Positions 37,290 to 46,681 of a DNA stretch of 47,213 bases are shown here, piece by piece. The notes beneath the pieces were generated by a model. The model had not been told where the DNA came from and ran no database searches. It worked only from the letters and a program-made list of their open reading frames with translations. A program made the position numbers and the translations under genes. Every line of letters begins with the position of its first letter. The first letter of the stretch is position 1. The stretch spans positions 1-47,213 of the forward strand of contig JAPQLC010000026.1 in assembly GCA_030826945.1 (NCBI GenBank), in the 5' to 3' direction. The DNA comes from Candidatus Thiobius zoothamnicola. GTDB lineage: Bacteria; Pseudomonadota; Gammaproteobacteria; Chromatiales; Chromatiaceae.

Positions 37290-39524
37290 ATGAAGCGGAT
37301 GTTGATTAACGCAACTCAACCCGAAGAGTTGCGTGTGGCTATTGTTGACGGACAGAAACTGTATAACCTGGACATTGAAGCGCCAGGGCGGGAATTAAAA
37401 AAAGCCAATATTTATAAAGGGCGTGTCACCCGGGTTGAACCTAGTTTGGAAGCAGCTTTCGTCGATTATGGCGCAGAACGGCATGGCTTCCTGCCGATGA
37501 AGGAAATTGCGCGTAGTTATTTTACTGAAGAGAGTCAACAGACTGATGGGCGCGCTGATATCCGCGATGCCATTCAGGAAGGACAGGAACTGATTATTCA
37601 GGTGGAAAAAGAAGAGCGCGGCAACAAGGGTGCGGCACTCACGACTTTCCTTTCCCTGGCTGGACGCTATTTGGTGCTGATGCCGAATAATCCGCGCGCT
37701 GGCGGTGTTTCACGGCGTATTGAGGGTCAGGAGCGTGCCGAACTGCGCGAGGCGATGAGTACTTTGGATATCCCTGAAGGGATGGGGCTTATCGTACGCA
37801 CGGCTGGCATTGGCAAGCGCGCCGAGGAATTGCAATGGGATTTGGACTATTTATTGCAGCTTTGGAACGCCATTGAAAATTCCGCCAAGGACCGCGCCGC
37901 GCCTTTCCTCATCTATCAGGAAAGTAATGTCATCATTCGTTCAATCCGTGATCATTTACGCACGGATATCACTGAAATCGTGATTGATGACGCCAAAACC
38001 TTTCAGGAAGCGCAGCAATTCATTCGTCAGGTCATGCCGCATAATGAGCGGAAATTGCGTCAGTATGAAGATGGCGTGCCCTTATTCTCGCGCTATCAGA
38101 TTGAATCGCAGATTGAATCGGCTTTTCAGCGCGAAGTGCGTTTGCCATCAGGCGGTTCCATCGTCATTGACCATACTGAGGCCTTAACGTCCATAGACAT
38201 TAATTCAGCGCGGGCAACGAAAGGCACGGATATTGAAGAAACCGCGCTGAACACAAATCTTGAAGCATCTGATGAAATTGCGCGTCAGTTACGTTTGCGG
38301 GACTTGGGCGGTCTTTTTGTTGTTGATTTCATTGATATGGCACCGACGCGCAATCAACGCGAGGTGGAAAACCGTTTGCGTGATGCGATGAAAGAAGATC
38401 GGGCGCGCGTCCAGATCGGACGGATATCGCGCTTTGGTTTATTGGAAATGTCGCGTCAACGTATCCGTCCTTCTCTGGGCGACTCTGCCTATCGTCCTTG
38501 CCCACGGTGTGAGGGCCATGGTTATATCCGCAGCGTTGATTCATTAGCGTTGTCAATTTTACGCATCATTGAAGAAGAGAGTTTGAAGGACAACACCGCC
38601 CAGGTGCGCGCTCAGTTGCCAGTTGAAGTGGCGACTTATCTGCTCAATGAAAAGCGTCAGATGATCGCCGATGTGGAGGAGCGTCAGAATATCTCTGTCA
38701 TGTTGCTGCCGAATAAATATTTGGAAACGCCAAAGTACGAAATCCAGCGAATTCGCCGTCAAGAGCTGAATGAAGCTGAGGAAAATCCGAATAGCTATGA
38801 GCATATCAGCGTCGTTAAGGAGGATGAGGCGACTTATCAGCCATCCAGTCCGACAGCCAACCGGGTTGAGCGTGCTGCGGTAAGGGACATCAAACCTGCT
38901 TCGCCTGCGCCGTCAACGTCTGGTCGTGCAACAGAATCTGCGTCAGAGAAAAATGATGGTTTTCTCAAGCGGTGGTTCAGCAATTTGTTTAATGACGCCC
39001 CGGCCCAGCAGGAAGAATCCACGTCGCAGAAGAGTCAGGATGAAAAACCAGCGACGCGTGAATCCCGTCATCAAGGCAATCGTAATGGTGGCGGTCGGCG
39101 ATACAGGAATGGGAATAATCGCCATCAAAGCGGCGGGCGGCAGCAAAACAATCGACGCAATGCGAATGCTACGGATAATACGAAGGCAAACCCGAATAAA
39201 GATGGCGCCAACAAGACTTATGGTAACCATGCCGGATCCAACAGTTCTTCCGATGAAGAACAACCCAAACGGTCTTCACGTCGTGGGCGACGGGGTGGAA
39301 GAAGGCGGCGTAGCAATGATAACGCCGTAAATGACAATGCATCGTCAAATGCGGGTCATCGTTCTACGGGTGGGGGGATGACGAATGAACAGCAGGCCGC
39401 TGCCCCAGCGAATAGCCATTCAGAACAACCCAAACAGTCTAAAGCACCTGTCGCCGACAACGATACGCTGTCAAACACCCAGGCTCCTGAGGCCAAAATC
39501 CGTGAAAAGAGTCGTGAGGGTTAG
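37290..39524 (+). CDS. rne: Ribonuclease E
   Basis: A 744-residue endoribonuclease that starts decay of most mRNAs and processes rRNA and tRNA. The start [20 protein letters not shown] is typical. An S1 domain lies at about 36-125 ([20 protein letters not shown]). Catalytic metal ligands are D303 ([12 protein letters not shown]) and D346 (VVDFIDM); the zinc link is C404-PRC407-EGHG, all at the E. coli numbers. The C-terminal part (from about 510) is low-complexity and basic ([11 protein letters not shown]) but only some 230 residues, against about 530 in E. coli, so scaffold sites for enolase or PNPase may be missing or compact. Confidence 0.98.
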   Translation: MKRMLINATQPEELRVAIVDGQKLYNLDIEAPGRELKKANIYKGRVTRVEPSLEAAFVDYGAERHGFLPMKEIARSYFTEESQQTDGRADIRDAIQEGQELIIQVEKEERGNKGAALTTFLSLAGRYLVLMPNNPRAGGVSRRIEGQERAELREAMSTLDIPEGMGLIVRTAGIGKRAEELQWDLDYLLQLWNAIENSAKDRAAPFLIYQESNVIIRSIRDHLRTDITEIVIDDAKTFQEAQQFIRQVMPHNERKLRQYEDGVPLFSRYQIESQIESAFQREVRLPSGGSIVIDHTEALTSIDINSARATKGTDIEETALNTNLEASDEIARQLRLRDLGGLFVVDFIDMAPTRNQREVENRLRDAMKEDRARVQIGRISRFGLLEMSRQRIRPSLGDSAYRPCPRCEGHGYIRSVDSLALSILRIIEEESLKDNTAQVRAQLPVEVATYLLNEKRQMIADVEERQNISVMLLPNKYLETPKYEIQRIRRQELNEAEENPNSYEHISVVKEDEATYQPSSPTANRVERAAVRDIKPASPAPSTSGRATESASEKNDGFLKRWFSNLFNDAPAQQEESTSQKSQDEKPATRESRHQGNRNGGGRRYRNGNNRHQSGGRQQNNRRNANATDNTKANPNKDGANKTYGNHAGSNSSSDEEQPKRSSRRGRRGGRRRRSNDNAVNDNASSNAGHRSTGGGMTNEQQAAAPANSHSEQPKQSKAPVADNDTLSNTQAPEAKIREKSREG

Positions 39525-39550
39525 GGTGCTCGCGTTTCGTTAAAAAGAAA

Positions 39551-39592
39551 CGGGGTATTCTGCTTTCAACGTGGAATATCCCGATCTTTTTT
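39551..39592 (+). terminator. Rho-independent terminator after rne
   Basis: CGGGGTATTC (39551-39560) pairs with GAATATCCCG (39574-39583), ten bases with one G-U, loop of 13. ATC and six T follow (39587-39592). It lies 27 bases after the rne stop. Confidence 0.75.
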
Positions 39593-39618
39593 ATCTGAAA
39601 AGACGAGAGAGTCAGTCT

Positions 39619-40208
39619 ATGAAGATTCGAGCACATTTTCATTTCGATAAAGTATTGCTCATTCTTCTAACGGCAAGTATGTTGGCAGCGATAATGCCGT
39701 GGAAAAATATACGGCTTGCGTTTTGCTGGGTGAATTGCCGCTCAGTGCGAAAATGATCAATCACATCAGGGAGGATATCAGTCAAACAACGGATATTTGC
39801 CATCGTTATTTGCTTGCCGAAAGCTCTGGAGAGCCTGCGGATATTGCTAACTATATTGAAGCGTTTCCATCTGGAGAACGCCAGAATCTCCTGTGGGCAT
39901 TGCATTTTGATGCTGGTTTTCCGGTAAGTTTTGTTTCACCTTATTTCAACCTGTTAGCGGCCCAGGCCCGTCATAACGATGAAGCATTGGATCAGTTGAT
40001 TTCTGGCATACCCTACGCTGACACCAGCTCTGGTGAAGTCTTGATCGATCTACTGGCGAATATTTACCGGTACTTCCCAGAAAAAATTCATACAAGACTT
40101 AAGGCCAACCAGATTCCGGAAAACTTTATCCAACTGATCATTCAGACCGCAGCCTCAAGGCCAACGAAATTACGCGTTACTGAAGAAACGCCCAATCTTC
40201 ATCAATGA
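39619..40208 (+). CDS. Hypothetical exported protein with a frameshift after its signal peptide
   Basis: An ATG at 39619 with a ribosome-like GAGAGAG begins a clear signal peptide (KVLLILLTASMLAA) but this frame soon leads to MPWKNIRLAF and a stop at 39756. One frame back, beginning at 39690, reads DNAVEKYTACVLLGELPLSA and continues as a well-formed 172-residue chain to 40208 without an upstream ATG (the first GTG is at 39699). Joining the two by a -1 shift or one missing base near 39688-39690 gives a natural secreted protein of about 196 residues. It could be a real mutation or a sequence error. The mature part is mainly helical with two cysteines; no family recognised. It converges with the VanZ-like gene (nine-base gap). 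Confidence 0.6.
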
Positions 40209-40217
40209 ATATGCATA

Positions 40218-40589
40218 TCAGTTAACATCGGGTTTACGCGATATCATAAATTCCAATACCCTTGCCGCAATGATGCCGCAAACAATGCCGGTTGTATTGG
40301 CTAACAGATCCAGCCACTCGCCGTAGCGATTAACATACGGTTGTATCAACTCAATGAGGCCGCTATAGCCAATAAACAATAAACCGATCAGTATCCAGTG
40401 GTTTGGTTTTCGTAATGCGGTCGGCAACATTAATAGGGCGTAGGCGATCAGATGGTGGGTTTTGTCGGTTCCTGGTGGTGCTGGTGGTAATTGCTCGAGT
40501 GGCGACAAGGATAAGAAAGTAATCGCGATCAGGATGATTGAGGAGAGCAGGATCCAGTGATGTTTGATGAGGTTTATCAGTTTCTTCAT
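40218..40589 (-). CDS. VanZ-like membrane protein
   Basis: A 123-residue protein with about four membrane helices. WILLSSIILIAITFLSLSPL, then PPGTDKTHHLIAYALLMLPT (the D-K-x-x-H motif of the VanZ family), GLLFIGYSGLIELIQPYVNR and EWLDLLANTTGIVCGIIAAR. VanZ-like proteins are common; the founding member gives low-level teicoplanin resistance, but most have no known role. I start at the ATG at 40589; a GTG three codons upstream is also in frame. It lies 30 bases after the RND pump gene on the same strand and may be co-transcribed with it. Confidence 0.85.
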   Translation of the reverse strand: MKKLINLIKHHWILLSSIILIAITFLSLSPLEQLPPAPPGTDKTHHLIAYALLMLPTALRKPNHWILIGLLFIGYSGLIELIQPYVNRYGEWLDLLANTTGIVCGIIAARVLEFMISRKPDVN

Positions 40590-40619
40590 TGGTGACACAG
40601 GTAATAGACACGCCGCTGT

Positions 40620-43600
40620 TTATATCGTGGTTCCGGCTTTTTCCACTACCGTCACTTGTCCAAGCACGTTGAAATCATCCAATATGCAATAAATCGCTGG
40701 TACGAGGAAAATGGCGATCAGCGTGGCTGAAGTCAGGCCGAAAGCCAAGCTGGCGGCAAGTGGAATGAGGATTTGCGCCTGGATGCTGGTCTCCATGAGC
40801 AACGGCATCAAGCCGGCGATGGTGGTGACCGAAGTCAGCAGGATGGGGCGGAAGCGGGCCAGGGCGGCTTGCTTGGCTGCTATGGGCACAGCCATGCCTT
40901 TCTCTCTCGCGTCGCGGATGAAAACCACCAGCAGGATGGAGTCGTTGACCACCACGCCAAACAGCGAGGCCATGCCAATGATGCTGGGTAGCGTCAGGTC
41001 CTGGCCCAGTGCCATGTGACCGAACACGACGCCGATCAGCGCTGTGGGAATGACGGACATGACAGTGATTGGGGCCAGGTAGCCGCGAAACTGCAGTGCC
41101 AGCAGCATGTAGATGCCGATCATGCCGAGCAGCACGTTGCGCACGATTGAAGCGCCTGTTTCTGCCGATTCTTTACTTTGGCCCTGGATTTCAATGCTCA
41201 GGCCAGGGTATTTTTCTTCCAGGCGTGGGAACAGTTCCTGGCTGGCCAGATCCAATAATTCCTGAGCATTGGCGATCTCGCTTTGGACATCACCCTGCAC
41301 CGTGACCGCCCGTTCGCCGTCAACCCGGAAGATACGCGCCCAACCTCTTGATTCCTCCATCGTCGCCACTAGGTCCAGTGGAATCAAAGCGCTGTTAGGT
41401 CCGATGATGCTCATCTGGTCGAGGTCGCCGCTATCGCCGCGATTACTGGCAGTCAGTCGCAGATCCACCTCGTAAGTCACGGCACCGACCGGGAATTCAT
41501 CAATCTTCATGCCTTGAAAAGCGGTTCTGACCTGATCTGACACGTTTTGCGCATCCAGGCCTAGCGCCCCGGCGCTTTCTTTTAAGGTCATCTGGTACTC
41601 GCGTTTGCCTGGTCGCAAATCATCATTGAGATCTGTCACGCCAGCATAACCGCTGAGCCAGGTTTTGGTCTCGACTGCGGCTGCTTGCAGATGTGTCAGG
41701 TCATCGCCGATCAAACGGAGATCCAATTGACGACCGCCCGGGCCGAGGGTTGGCTCGGTATAAGTGACGGTGATCACATCGGCCAGTTCGCCCACATTGT
41801 CGCGCCATGCTTGGCGGAATGCCTCCAGCGGTGCGTCCCGTTCTTCGCCGCTGAGCAGGTCGGCCACCACCCGCGCCACATGTGGGCCGGATTCGTTGGC
41901 ATCTGGGTTATGACCATGAATGATGGTGACATGGCGAACCAGATCTTGACCGCCTGGCTGGCGCGGTTTGAATTGTTCGTTGGTTTGTGCAAGAGCGGCG
42001 GTTATGTGTTCAACGATGGTCTCGGTACGCGCCAGCGGCGTGCCTTGGGGCAATAGAATGCGCGCTTCGACGATATCACCTTCAATGGCGGGAAAGCCGA
42101 CGAACTTGAGGTTACCGCTGAGTGGCATGGCGATGGTCAACAACATCAACATGATGACGGTGCCGAGCGTGAGATAACGGTATTCCACCGCGAAGTCCAC
42201 GGCCAACTTAAACCATTTGTCACGTAGAGCGTTAAAGCCGTTTTCGAAGGCCTGGCGAAAGTGTGATGTCTCGCGTCGTTCCATATGCGCGAGGGAGTGG
42301 CCGAGGTGGTTGGGCAGAATCAAGAAGGCTTCAATCAGGCTGATACTGAGCACCACCAGCAGCACGATAGGCATGATCCGCAGGATTTGTCCAATCTCGC
42401 CGCTGATGAAAGCCAGCGAGCCGAATATCAGCACGGTGGTGGCGAAGGAGGAGGCGATGCCGGGCAGCACTTGGGTCACTCCGGTGATTGCCGCTTGTAG
42501 GGGATCATCGCCCTGTTTGAGTCGGGCGGCGATGTTCTCAGCGATAACAATGGCGTCGTCCATCAGCAGGCCGATGCCGATCAGCAGCCCGACCATGGAG
42601 ATCATATTGATGGTGACACCCAGCATGGGCAATAGGAACAGCCCGCCGAGAAAGGAGACTGGCAGTCCCATCGTCACCCAAAAGCTATAGCGAAAGCTGA
42701 AAAACAGCCATAACACCAAAAACACCAAGGTCAGACCGACGACGCCGTTGCCGAGCAGCATATTCAGGCGGTCGCGGACGATGGAGGAGGTATTCTGGGT
42801 CAAAGTCAGTTGGACGCCGACCGGGGCGCTTGCCTGCTCGGCAGCGACGAAGTTGGCAATCTGGTCATAGACGGTGAGCACATCTTGATCACGGTTTTTG
42901 GTGACATCCAGAATTGCCGCCCGCTGGCCGTCGAACAGGATTTTGCTTTCATCCGTTGCAAAACGGTCACTGATCGTGGCGATTTCGCCAAGCGTGATGG
43001 CGGCCCCGGCGCTGTCTGAGATGACCACTAAGGCTTGCAGTTCGGCGACGCTCTTGCGTTGGTCGTTGAAGCGCAGCAGGATGTCTTCCTGATCCCCTTC
43101 CAGCTTGCCACTGGGAGCGTTGATGCTTTGCCGTTGTATGGCATTGGCGATATCCATTGCTGACAGTCCGTACTGACGCAATTTCTGTATCGGCACTTCC
43201 ACGCGCAATTGGTGGTCGGAGAATCCGTTGATGGTGATGTCGGCGACATCAGCCTGTTTCTTCAGCCGTGCTTTGACCGCCTCGGCATAGTGTTTGAGAG
43301 TGACCGGATCATCCGGGCCGGTGACCGCAATAGACACCACGGCGTCGGTGCGGCCCAGTTCTTCAATGATGGGCAGTTCGACCCCGTCAGGAAAATCCGC
43401 GATGGCGTCCACATTGGACTTGATATCATCCAGAAAACGGGCCATATCCGTGCTTTCCAGCGCCACCAGGGTGGCTGTTCCAAGCCCTTCGCTGACCGCG
43501 CACTGGATCTCATCCAGACTGATCACGCTTTCTGTTGCATCTTCCAGGCGTCGGCATATCGTATCCTCCACTTCGGCGGCGGTTGCCCCTTTATAGATAA

Positions 43601-43739
43601 CGCTGACCTGAATTTTGTCGTTTTTGATCTCCGGGAAGGTTTCCCGCTGCAAACCGGGCAGCGCGACCAAGCCGAGCAGCACGATGGCCGCCATGAGTAA
43701 ATTGGCGGCTGTAGGATGATGGGTGAACCAGCGGATCAT
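40620..43739 (-). CDS. RND-family efflux transporter permease
   Basis: A 1039-residue inner-membrane proton-driven pump of the AcrB/MdtB type. It begins MIRWFTHHPTAANLLMAAIV, with LPGLQRETFPEIKNDKIQVS. The proton relay pair is D394-D395 in GIGLLMDDAIVIAENIAARL. Second-half membrane segments include GVVFGHMALGQDLTLPSIIG, ASLFGVVVNDSILLVVFIRD and PILLTSVTTIAGLMPLLMET. Two large periplasmic loops and twelve helices give the usual duplicated form. It overlaps its adaptor gene by ATGA. No outer-membrane channel gene is in the window, so a TolC-type partner encoded elsewhere is expected. Substrate unknown. Confidence 0.96.
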   Translation of the reverse strand: MIRWFTHHPTAANLLMAAIVLLGLVALPGLQRETFPEIKNDKIQVSVIYKGATAAEVEDTICRRLEDATESVISLDEIQCAVSEGLGTATLVALESTDMARFLDDIKSNVDAIADFPDGVELPIIEELGRTDAVVSIAVTGPDDPVTLKHYAEAVKARLKKQADVADITINGFSDHQLRVEVPIQKLRQYGLSAMDIANAIQRQSINAPSGKLEGDQEDILLRFNDQRKSVAELQALVVISDSAGAAITLGEIATISDRFATDESKILFDGQRAAILDVTKNRDQDVLTVYDQIANFVAAEQASAPVGVQLTLTQNTSSIVRDRLNMLLGNGVVGLTLVFLVLWLFFSFRYSFWVTMGLPVSFLGGLFLLPMLGVTINMISMVGLLIGIGLLMDDAIVIAENIAARLKQGDDPLQAAITGVTQVLPGIASSFATTVLIFGSLAFISGEIGQILRIMPIVLLVVLSISLIEAFLILPNHLGHSLAHMERRETSHFRQAFENGFNALRDKWFKLAVDFAVEYRYLTLGTVIMLMLLTIAMPLSGNLKFVGFPAIEGDIVEARILLPQGTPLARTETIVEHITAALAQTNEQFKPRQPGGQDLVRHVTIIHGHNPDANESGPHVARVVADLLSGEERDAPLEAFRQAWRDNVGELADVITVTYTEPTLGPGGRQLDLRLIGDDLTHLQAAAVETKTWLSGYAGVTDLNDDLRPGKREYQMTLKESAGALGLDAQNVSDQVRTAFQGMKIDEFPVGAVTYEVDLRLTASNRGDSGDLDQMSIIGPNSALIPLDLVATMEESRGWARIFRVDGERAVTVQGDVQSEIANAQELLDLASQELFPRLEEKYPGLSIEIQGQSKESAETGASIVRNVLLGMIGIYMLLALQFRGYLAPITVMSVIPTALIGVVFGHMALGQDLTLPSIIGMASLFGVVVNDSILLVVFIRDAREKGMAVPIAAKQAALARFRPILLTSVTTIAGLMPLLMETSIQAQILIPLAASLAFGLTSATLIAIFLVPAIYCILDDFNVLGQVTVVEKAGTTI

Positions 43740-45073
43740 GGCGTTATCCCGGCGGAGTGCATCAACTGTTGCTGAAGTTTCTCGTCGTGCTGGCCGCGCA
43801 GCCGCATGCCGGTGATTGCGGGAACCAGATCCGATGCCACCACTGACTGACCGGGTTCAAGGCCAGAGGCGATCACGCTCAAGTCGTTTTGGTGATAGAG
43901 CACTTCAATCGGGCGGATGGAGAGACGGGATGCTGGATTAATCAGCATGATTTTGCCGTCACGAATCGCATTGCGCGGCACGACCAACTGATCGGGTTGT
44001 ATTCGGCCAAGCAGTCTGACTTTGACGAACATCCCTTTGGATAGCGGTGGGCGTCGCCCTGGGATAATCTTGTCAAAGGGTTTGTCGATTGCCACTACTG
44101 CGCCCATGGTGCGGGTTTTGTCGTCAATGTTATCGGTGAAACGGACGAATTCGGCCTGCCATTCAGCGACATGGCCGCCCATGTCCATTTCGATCACTGG
44201 CTGAATATCCGCATATTCAGCCAGGCTGCTGGAGAGTGATGTCAGGTTGGGGGCGGTGTGACCGAGGAACAGATGGCGCAAAGGGGAGATGGGGATTTGG
44301 GCGATTACCTCAGCGCGATCCACGTCGTCACCGGCAAATAGTTTTTGGCCCTTGGTGATGTATTGATCAATCTCCATGTTGAGCGATGCGATGCGCAGGT
44401 TGAAAGGCGCTTTGACCTGCGTGTTGTCGAGATCGCGCTTGGCCTGAGCCAGTTTTGCCGCCAATACGGCGCGTTGGCTTGGCAATAATGCCAGGGTGTT
44501 CTTCAGGGTTTGGACTGAGGCGCGGGAAGCGAGCACTGACCGTTCCGCTTCATCGGCCTGGCTCTGCGAACTGGTTCCTTGCTTGGCGAGATCCTGAAGA
44601 CGTTGGGCTTCGCGCTGGGCGAGCGTCAGATTTCGTTGCTCAATGGCGAGCAGATCCTGAGTGTTTTGTTCCTGTACCTTCAGTTCAGCCGATTCCGCCT
44701 GAAGTTGAGCGAGCGCTAATTCGTAATCCACTGGATCAAGGCGGAATAACAGCGCACCTGCCAGCAGGATTTCGCCATTGCGCAGACGTGGATGCATCTC
44801 CACCACCCGGCCAGAGACCTGAGCGACCGCTGTCCAAACTCTGGCTGGCTGAACCACGCCGTAACCTTCCGCCATTGGGCGTAGATCAACGCGCTGCGCC
44901 AGAACGGTGCGGACTAGACGTGCTGGTGGTTCGGCCTCAACCTTGACTGGTGCTGTCTTGTTGTCTTTGAGAAATGCCAGCGCCAGTATGCCGATGAGGA
45001 TGGGCGGAATGATCCAGAAGATGCGTAAACGGTGGTTGGTGGTCATAGGATTGGTGTCCAGCGTGGCGCGCAT
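43736..45073 (-). CDS. RND efflux periplasmic adaptor (membrane fusion protein)
   Basis: A 445-residue adaptor linking the RND pump to an outer-membrane channel. One N-terminal membrane helix (RIFWIIPPILIGILALAFL) is followed by a lipoyl half (TAVAQVSGRVVEMHPRLRNG), an alpha-helical hairpin rich in A, L, Q and E (about 115-215, e.g. RNLTLAQREAQRLQDLAKQG), then beta-barrel and membrane-proximal domains (GMFVKVRLLGRIQPDQLVVP). The start is either ATG at 45073 (GAGAAG upstream) or ATG at 45046, which begins MTTNHRLRIFW. It is the first gene of the pump operon and lies 62 bases after proC. Confidence 0.93.
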   Translation of the reverse strand: MRATLDTNPMTTNHRLRIFWIIPPILIGILALAFLKDNKTAPVKVEAEPPARLVRTVLAQRVDLRPMAEGYGVVQPARVWTAVAQVSGRVVEMHPRLRNGEILLAGALLFRLDPVDYELALAQLQAESAELKVQEQNTQDLLAIEQRNLTLAQREAQRLQDLAKQGTSSQSQADEAERSVLASRASVQTLKNTLALLPSQRAVLAAKLAQAKRDLDNTQVKAPFNLRIASLNMEIDQYITKGQKLFAGDDVDRAEVIAQIPISPLRHLFLGHTAPNLTSLSSSLAEYADIQPVIEMDMGGHVAEWQAEFVRFTDNIDDKTRTMGAVVAIDKPFDKIIPGRRPPLSKGMFVKVRLLGRIQPDQLVVPRNAIRDGKIMLINPASRLSIRPIEVLYHQNDLSVIASGLEPGQSVVASDLVPAITGMRLRGQHDEKLQQQLMHSAGITP

Positions 45074-45135
45074 CGCTTCTCGCGCATCGGTTTCATTGGA
45101 ATCAGGCGATGTTATGCAAGCGAGATATTAGCGTT

Positions 45136-45954
45136 TCAGTGAGACAGTTCTATTGCACGGTCACGCGCTGTGATCAACGCCCGGCGCATGATTTCTTCGA
45201 GTTGGTCTTGTTGCAGGGATTGGATGGCGCGTTCTGTCGTGCCGCCTGGTGATGTGACCCTGGCGCGTAATTCCGCCGGTTCCCCACAGCCTTCCAATAC
45301 CATGCGCGCCGCGCCGAGCGCGGTCTGTGCGCTCAATTGACGGGCTGTCGCAGTGCTTAAGCCGAATTGTTTTCCAGCTTGTTCCATCGCCTCCAGAACC
45401 AGAAAAAAGTAGGCCGGGCCACTGCCGGATATTGCCGTGACCGCATCCAGGTCAGCCTCATGATCCAGCCAGCAGGTGATGCCTACTGAAGCCAGTATGG
45501 ACTCAGCCAGTTGTTTTTGCCCGGCGCTGACTTGAGGCGTCGCGTACAAGCCGGTGGCTCCAGCTTGTAAAAAAGCTGGTGTATTGGGCATACAACGCAC
45601 CAGCGCAATGTCTCCGCCCAACCAGGTTTGCAAAGCCTCGGTACGGATCCCCGCCGCAATTGAAATCACGACTGGTTTGCGCTGTTGCACGGCGTCTCGA
45701 ATGGATTCCACAACCTGCTGCATCATCTGCGGCTTGACTGCCAGCACGAATAGATCCGCTGTATTGACGACGGCTCGGTTATCCTGCGTTACCTGAATGG
45801 GGTATTGCTCGGTGAGCGCCTGTCCTTTGGCGGGATCGGGATCGCTGGCGATAATTTGCTGAGCCGGTAGCCCATTGGCGATTAAGCCGCCGATTAAGGC
45901 ACTTGCCATATGGCCGGAGCCGATGAAGCCGATGGTTTGTTGAGAAGAAATCAT
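45136..45954 (-). CDS. proC: Pyrroline-5-carboxylate reductase
   Basis: A 272-residue NAD(P)H enzyme for the last step of proline synthesis. The Rossmann motif is IGFIGSGHMASALIGGLIAN; VLAVKPQMMQQVV and RCMPNTPAFLQAGATGLYA follow. The signature DAVTAISGSGPAYFFLVLEA and RVTSPGGTTERAIQSL place it firmly. It starts just 15 bases after the Rhs remnant ends. yggS and yggT, its usual neighbours in many gammaproteobacteria, are absent on both sides. Confidence 0.97.
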   Translation of the reverse strand: MISSQQTIGFIGSGHMASALIGGLIANGLPAQQIIASDPDPAKGQALTEQYPIQVTQDNRAVVNTADLFVLAVKPQMMQQVVESIRDAVQQRKPVVISIAAGIRTEALQTWLGGDIALVRCMPNTPAFLQAGATGLYATPQVSAGQKQLAESILASVGITCWLDHEADLDAVTAISGSGPAYFFLVLEAMEQAGKQFGLSTATARQLSAQTALGAARMVLEGCGEPAELRARVTSPGGTTERAIQSLQQDQLEEIMRRALITARDRAIELSH

Positions 45955-45969
45955 GCCGGCATTATCGTC

Positions 45970-46318
45970 TTATGTTGTTGATAGTGAAAGAGGGTAATGG
46001 GGCAAAAGTGTTACTCCGCCTGGTGATGTCAGCTGATTGAGATGACCGGCGCTGTCGTAAGCGTAACGACTTTGACTACCGCCGGGATAATCGATTTGGC
46101 TTAATCGGCCTTGAGCGTTATAGGCATAACGCTGGCTTTGACCGAGCGGATCGTCCCATTGGCTGAGATTGCCGTGGTCATCATAGTGATACTGCCAGGT
46201 GGCATCCAAAGGATCTGTATAAGCCAGTGGGCGGCCTTGTTCATCCCGTTCAATGGTTTCGGTTCGCCCGTCCGGATGGATGATTTCAACCGGTTGACCT
46301 CAGTCGTCATAAGCAGAA
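45970..46318 (-). pseudogene. Rhs/YD-repeat gene remnant
   Basis: A minus-strand frame coding for YD repeats of an Rhs protein: YHYDDHGNLSQWDDPLGQSQ, RYAYNAQGRLSQIDYPGG and RYAYDSAGHLNQLTSPGG. Upstream in the same frame it reads GQPVEIIHPDGRTETIERD, but a TGA at 46300-46302 interrupts what was probably YDDxGQPVEI (a CGA to TGA change would explain it). The upstream edge is the stop of the immunity gene; there is no start codon for this piece and it ends by a stop at 45970-45972. It is therefore a leftover from an Rhs gene, not an expressed gene. Confidence 0.85.
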
Positions 46319-46681
46319 TTAAGAAAATTCGTAAACTCTATATTCTAGTTCTTTCACATTATTCATTTCTAGCATTAGCTTTCTTATTTTCTCAGATTTA
46401 TTCTCCTTTTCTTTATTTTTTCCCTTAGTAAAACGAAAAGTTATCATAAAAACACAATCTCTATTTTTTTCACTTCTCCAAGAGTCCTCATTAACGAGAT
46501 AATTTTTTGAAGCCTGCAGATAGTCGAATCTTTCCTCGTTACCAAAAAAAGAAAAGCCTTCACCCATATAGCTGCTTTGAGTAGGTGTTAGATTTATTGA
46601 TAATTTCTCAGACATGGCGTTTTGAAGAGACTCTATGTCTTGCCCTTTGTAGCCATATATCAAAGTAATGTTCTTTTTCAT
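46319..46681 (-). CDS. Putative Rhs toxin immunity protein
   Basis: A 120-residue soluble protein (start MKKNITLIYGYKGQDIESLQ; then SYMGEGFSFFGNEERFDYLQ and FMITFRFTKGKNKEKENKSE) of no recognised family. Its ATG overlaps the TGA of the toxin-bearing Rhs frame (ATGA), the standard position of an immunity gene. It is clearly AT-richer than both flanking Rhs pieces. The role rests on position, size and composition; no direct evidence of inhibition is in the sequence. Confidence 0.75.
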   Translation of the reverse strand: MKKNITLIYGYKGQDIESLQNAMSEKLSINLTPTQSSYMGEGFSFFGNEERFDYLQASKNYLVNEDSWRSEKNRDCVFMITFRFTKGKNKEKENKSEKIRKLMLEMNNVKELEYRVYEFS

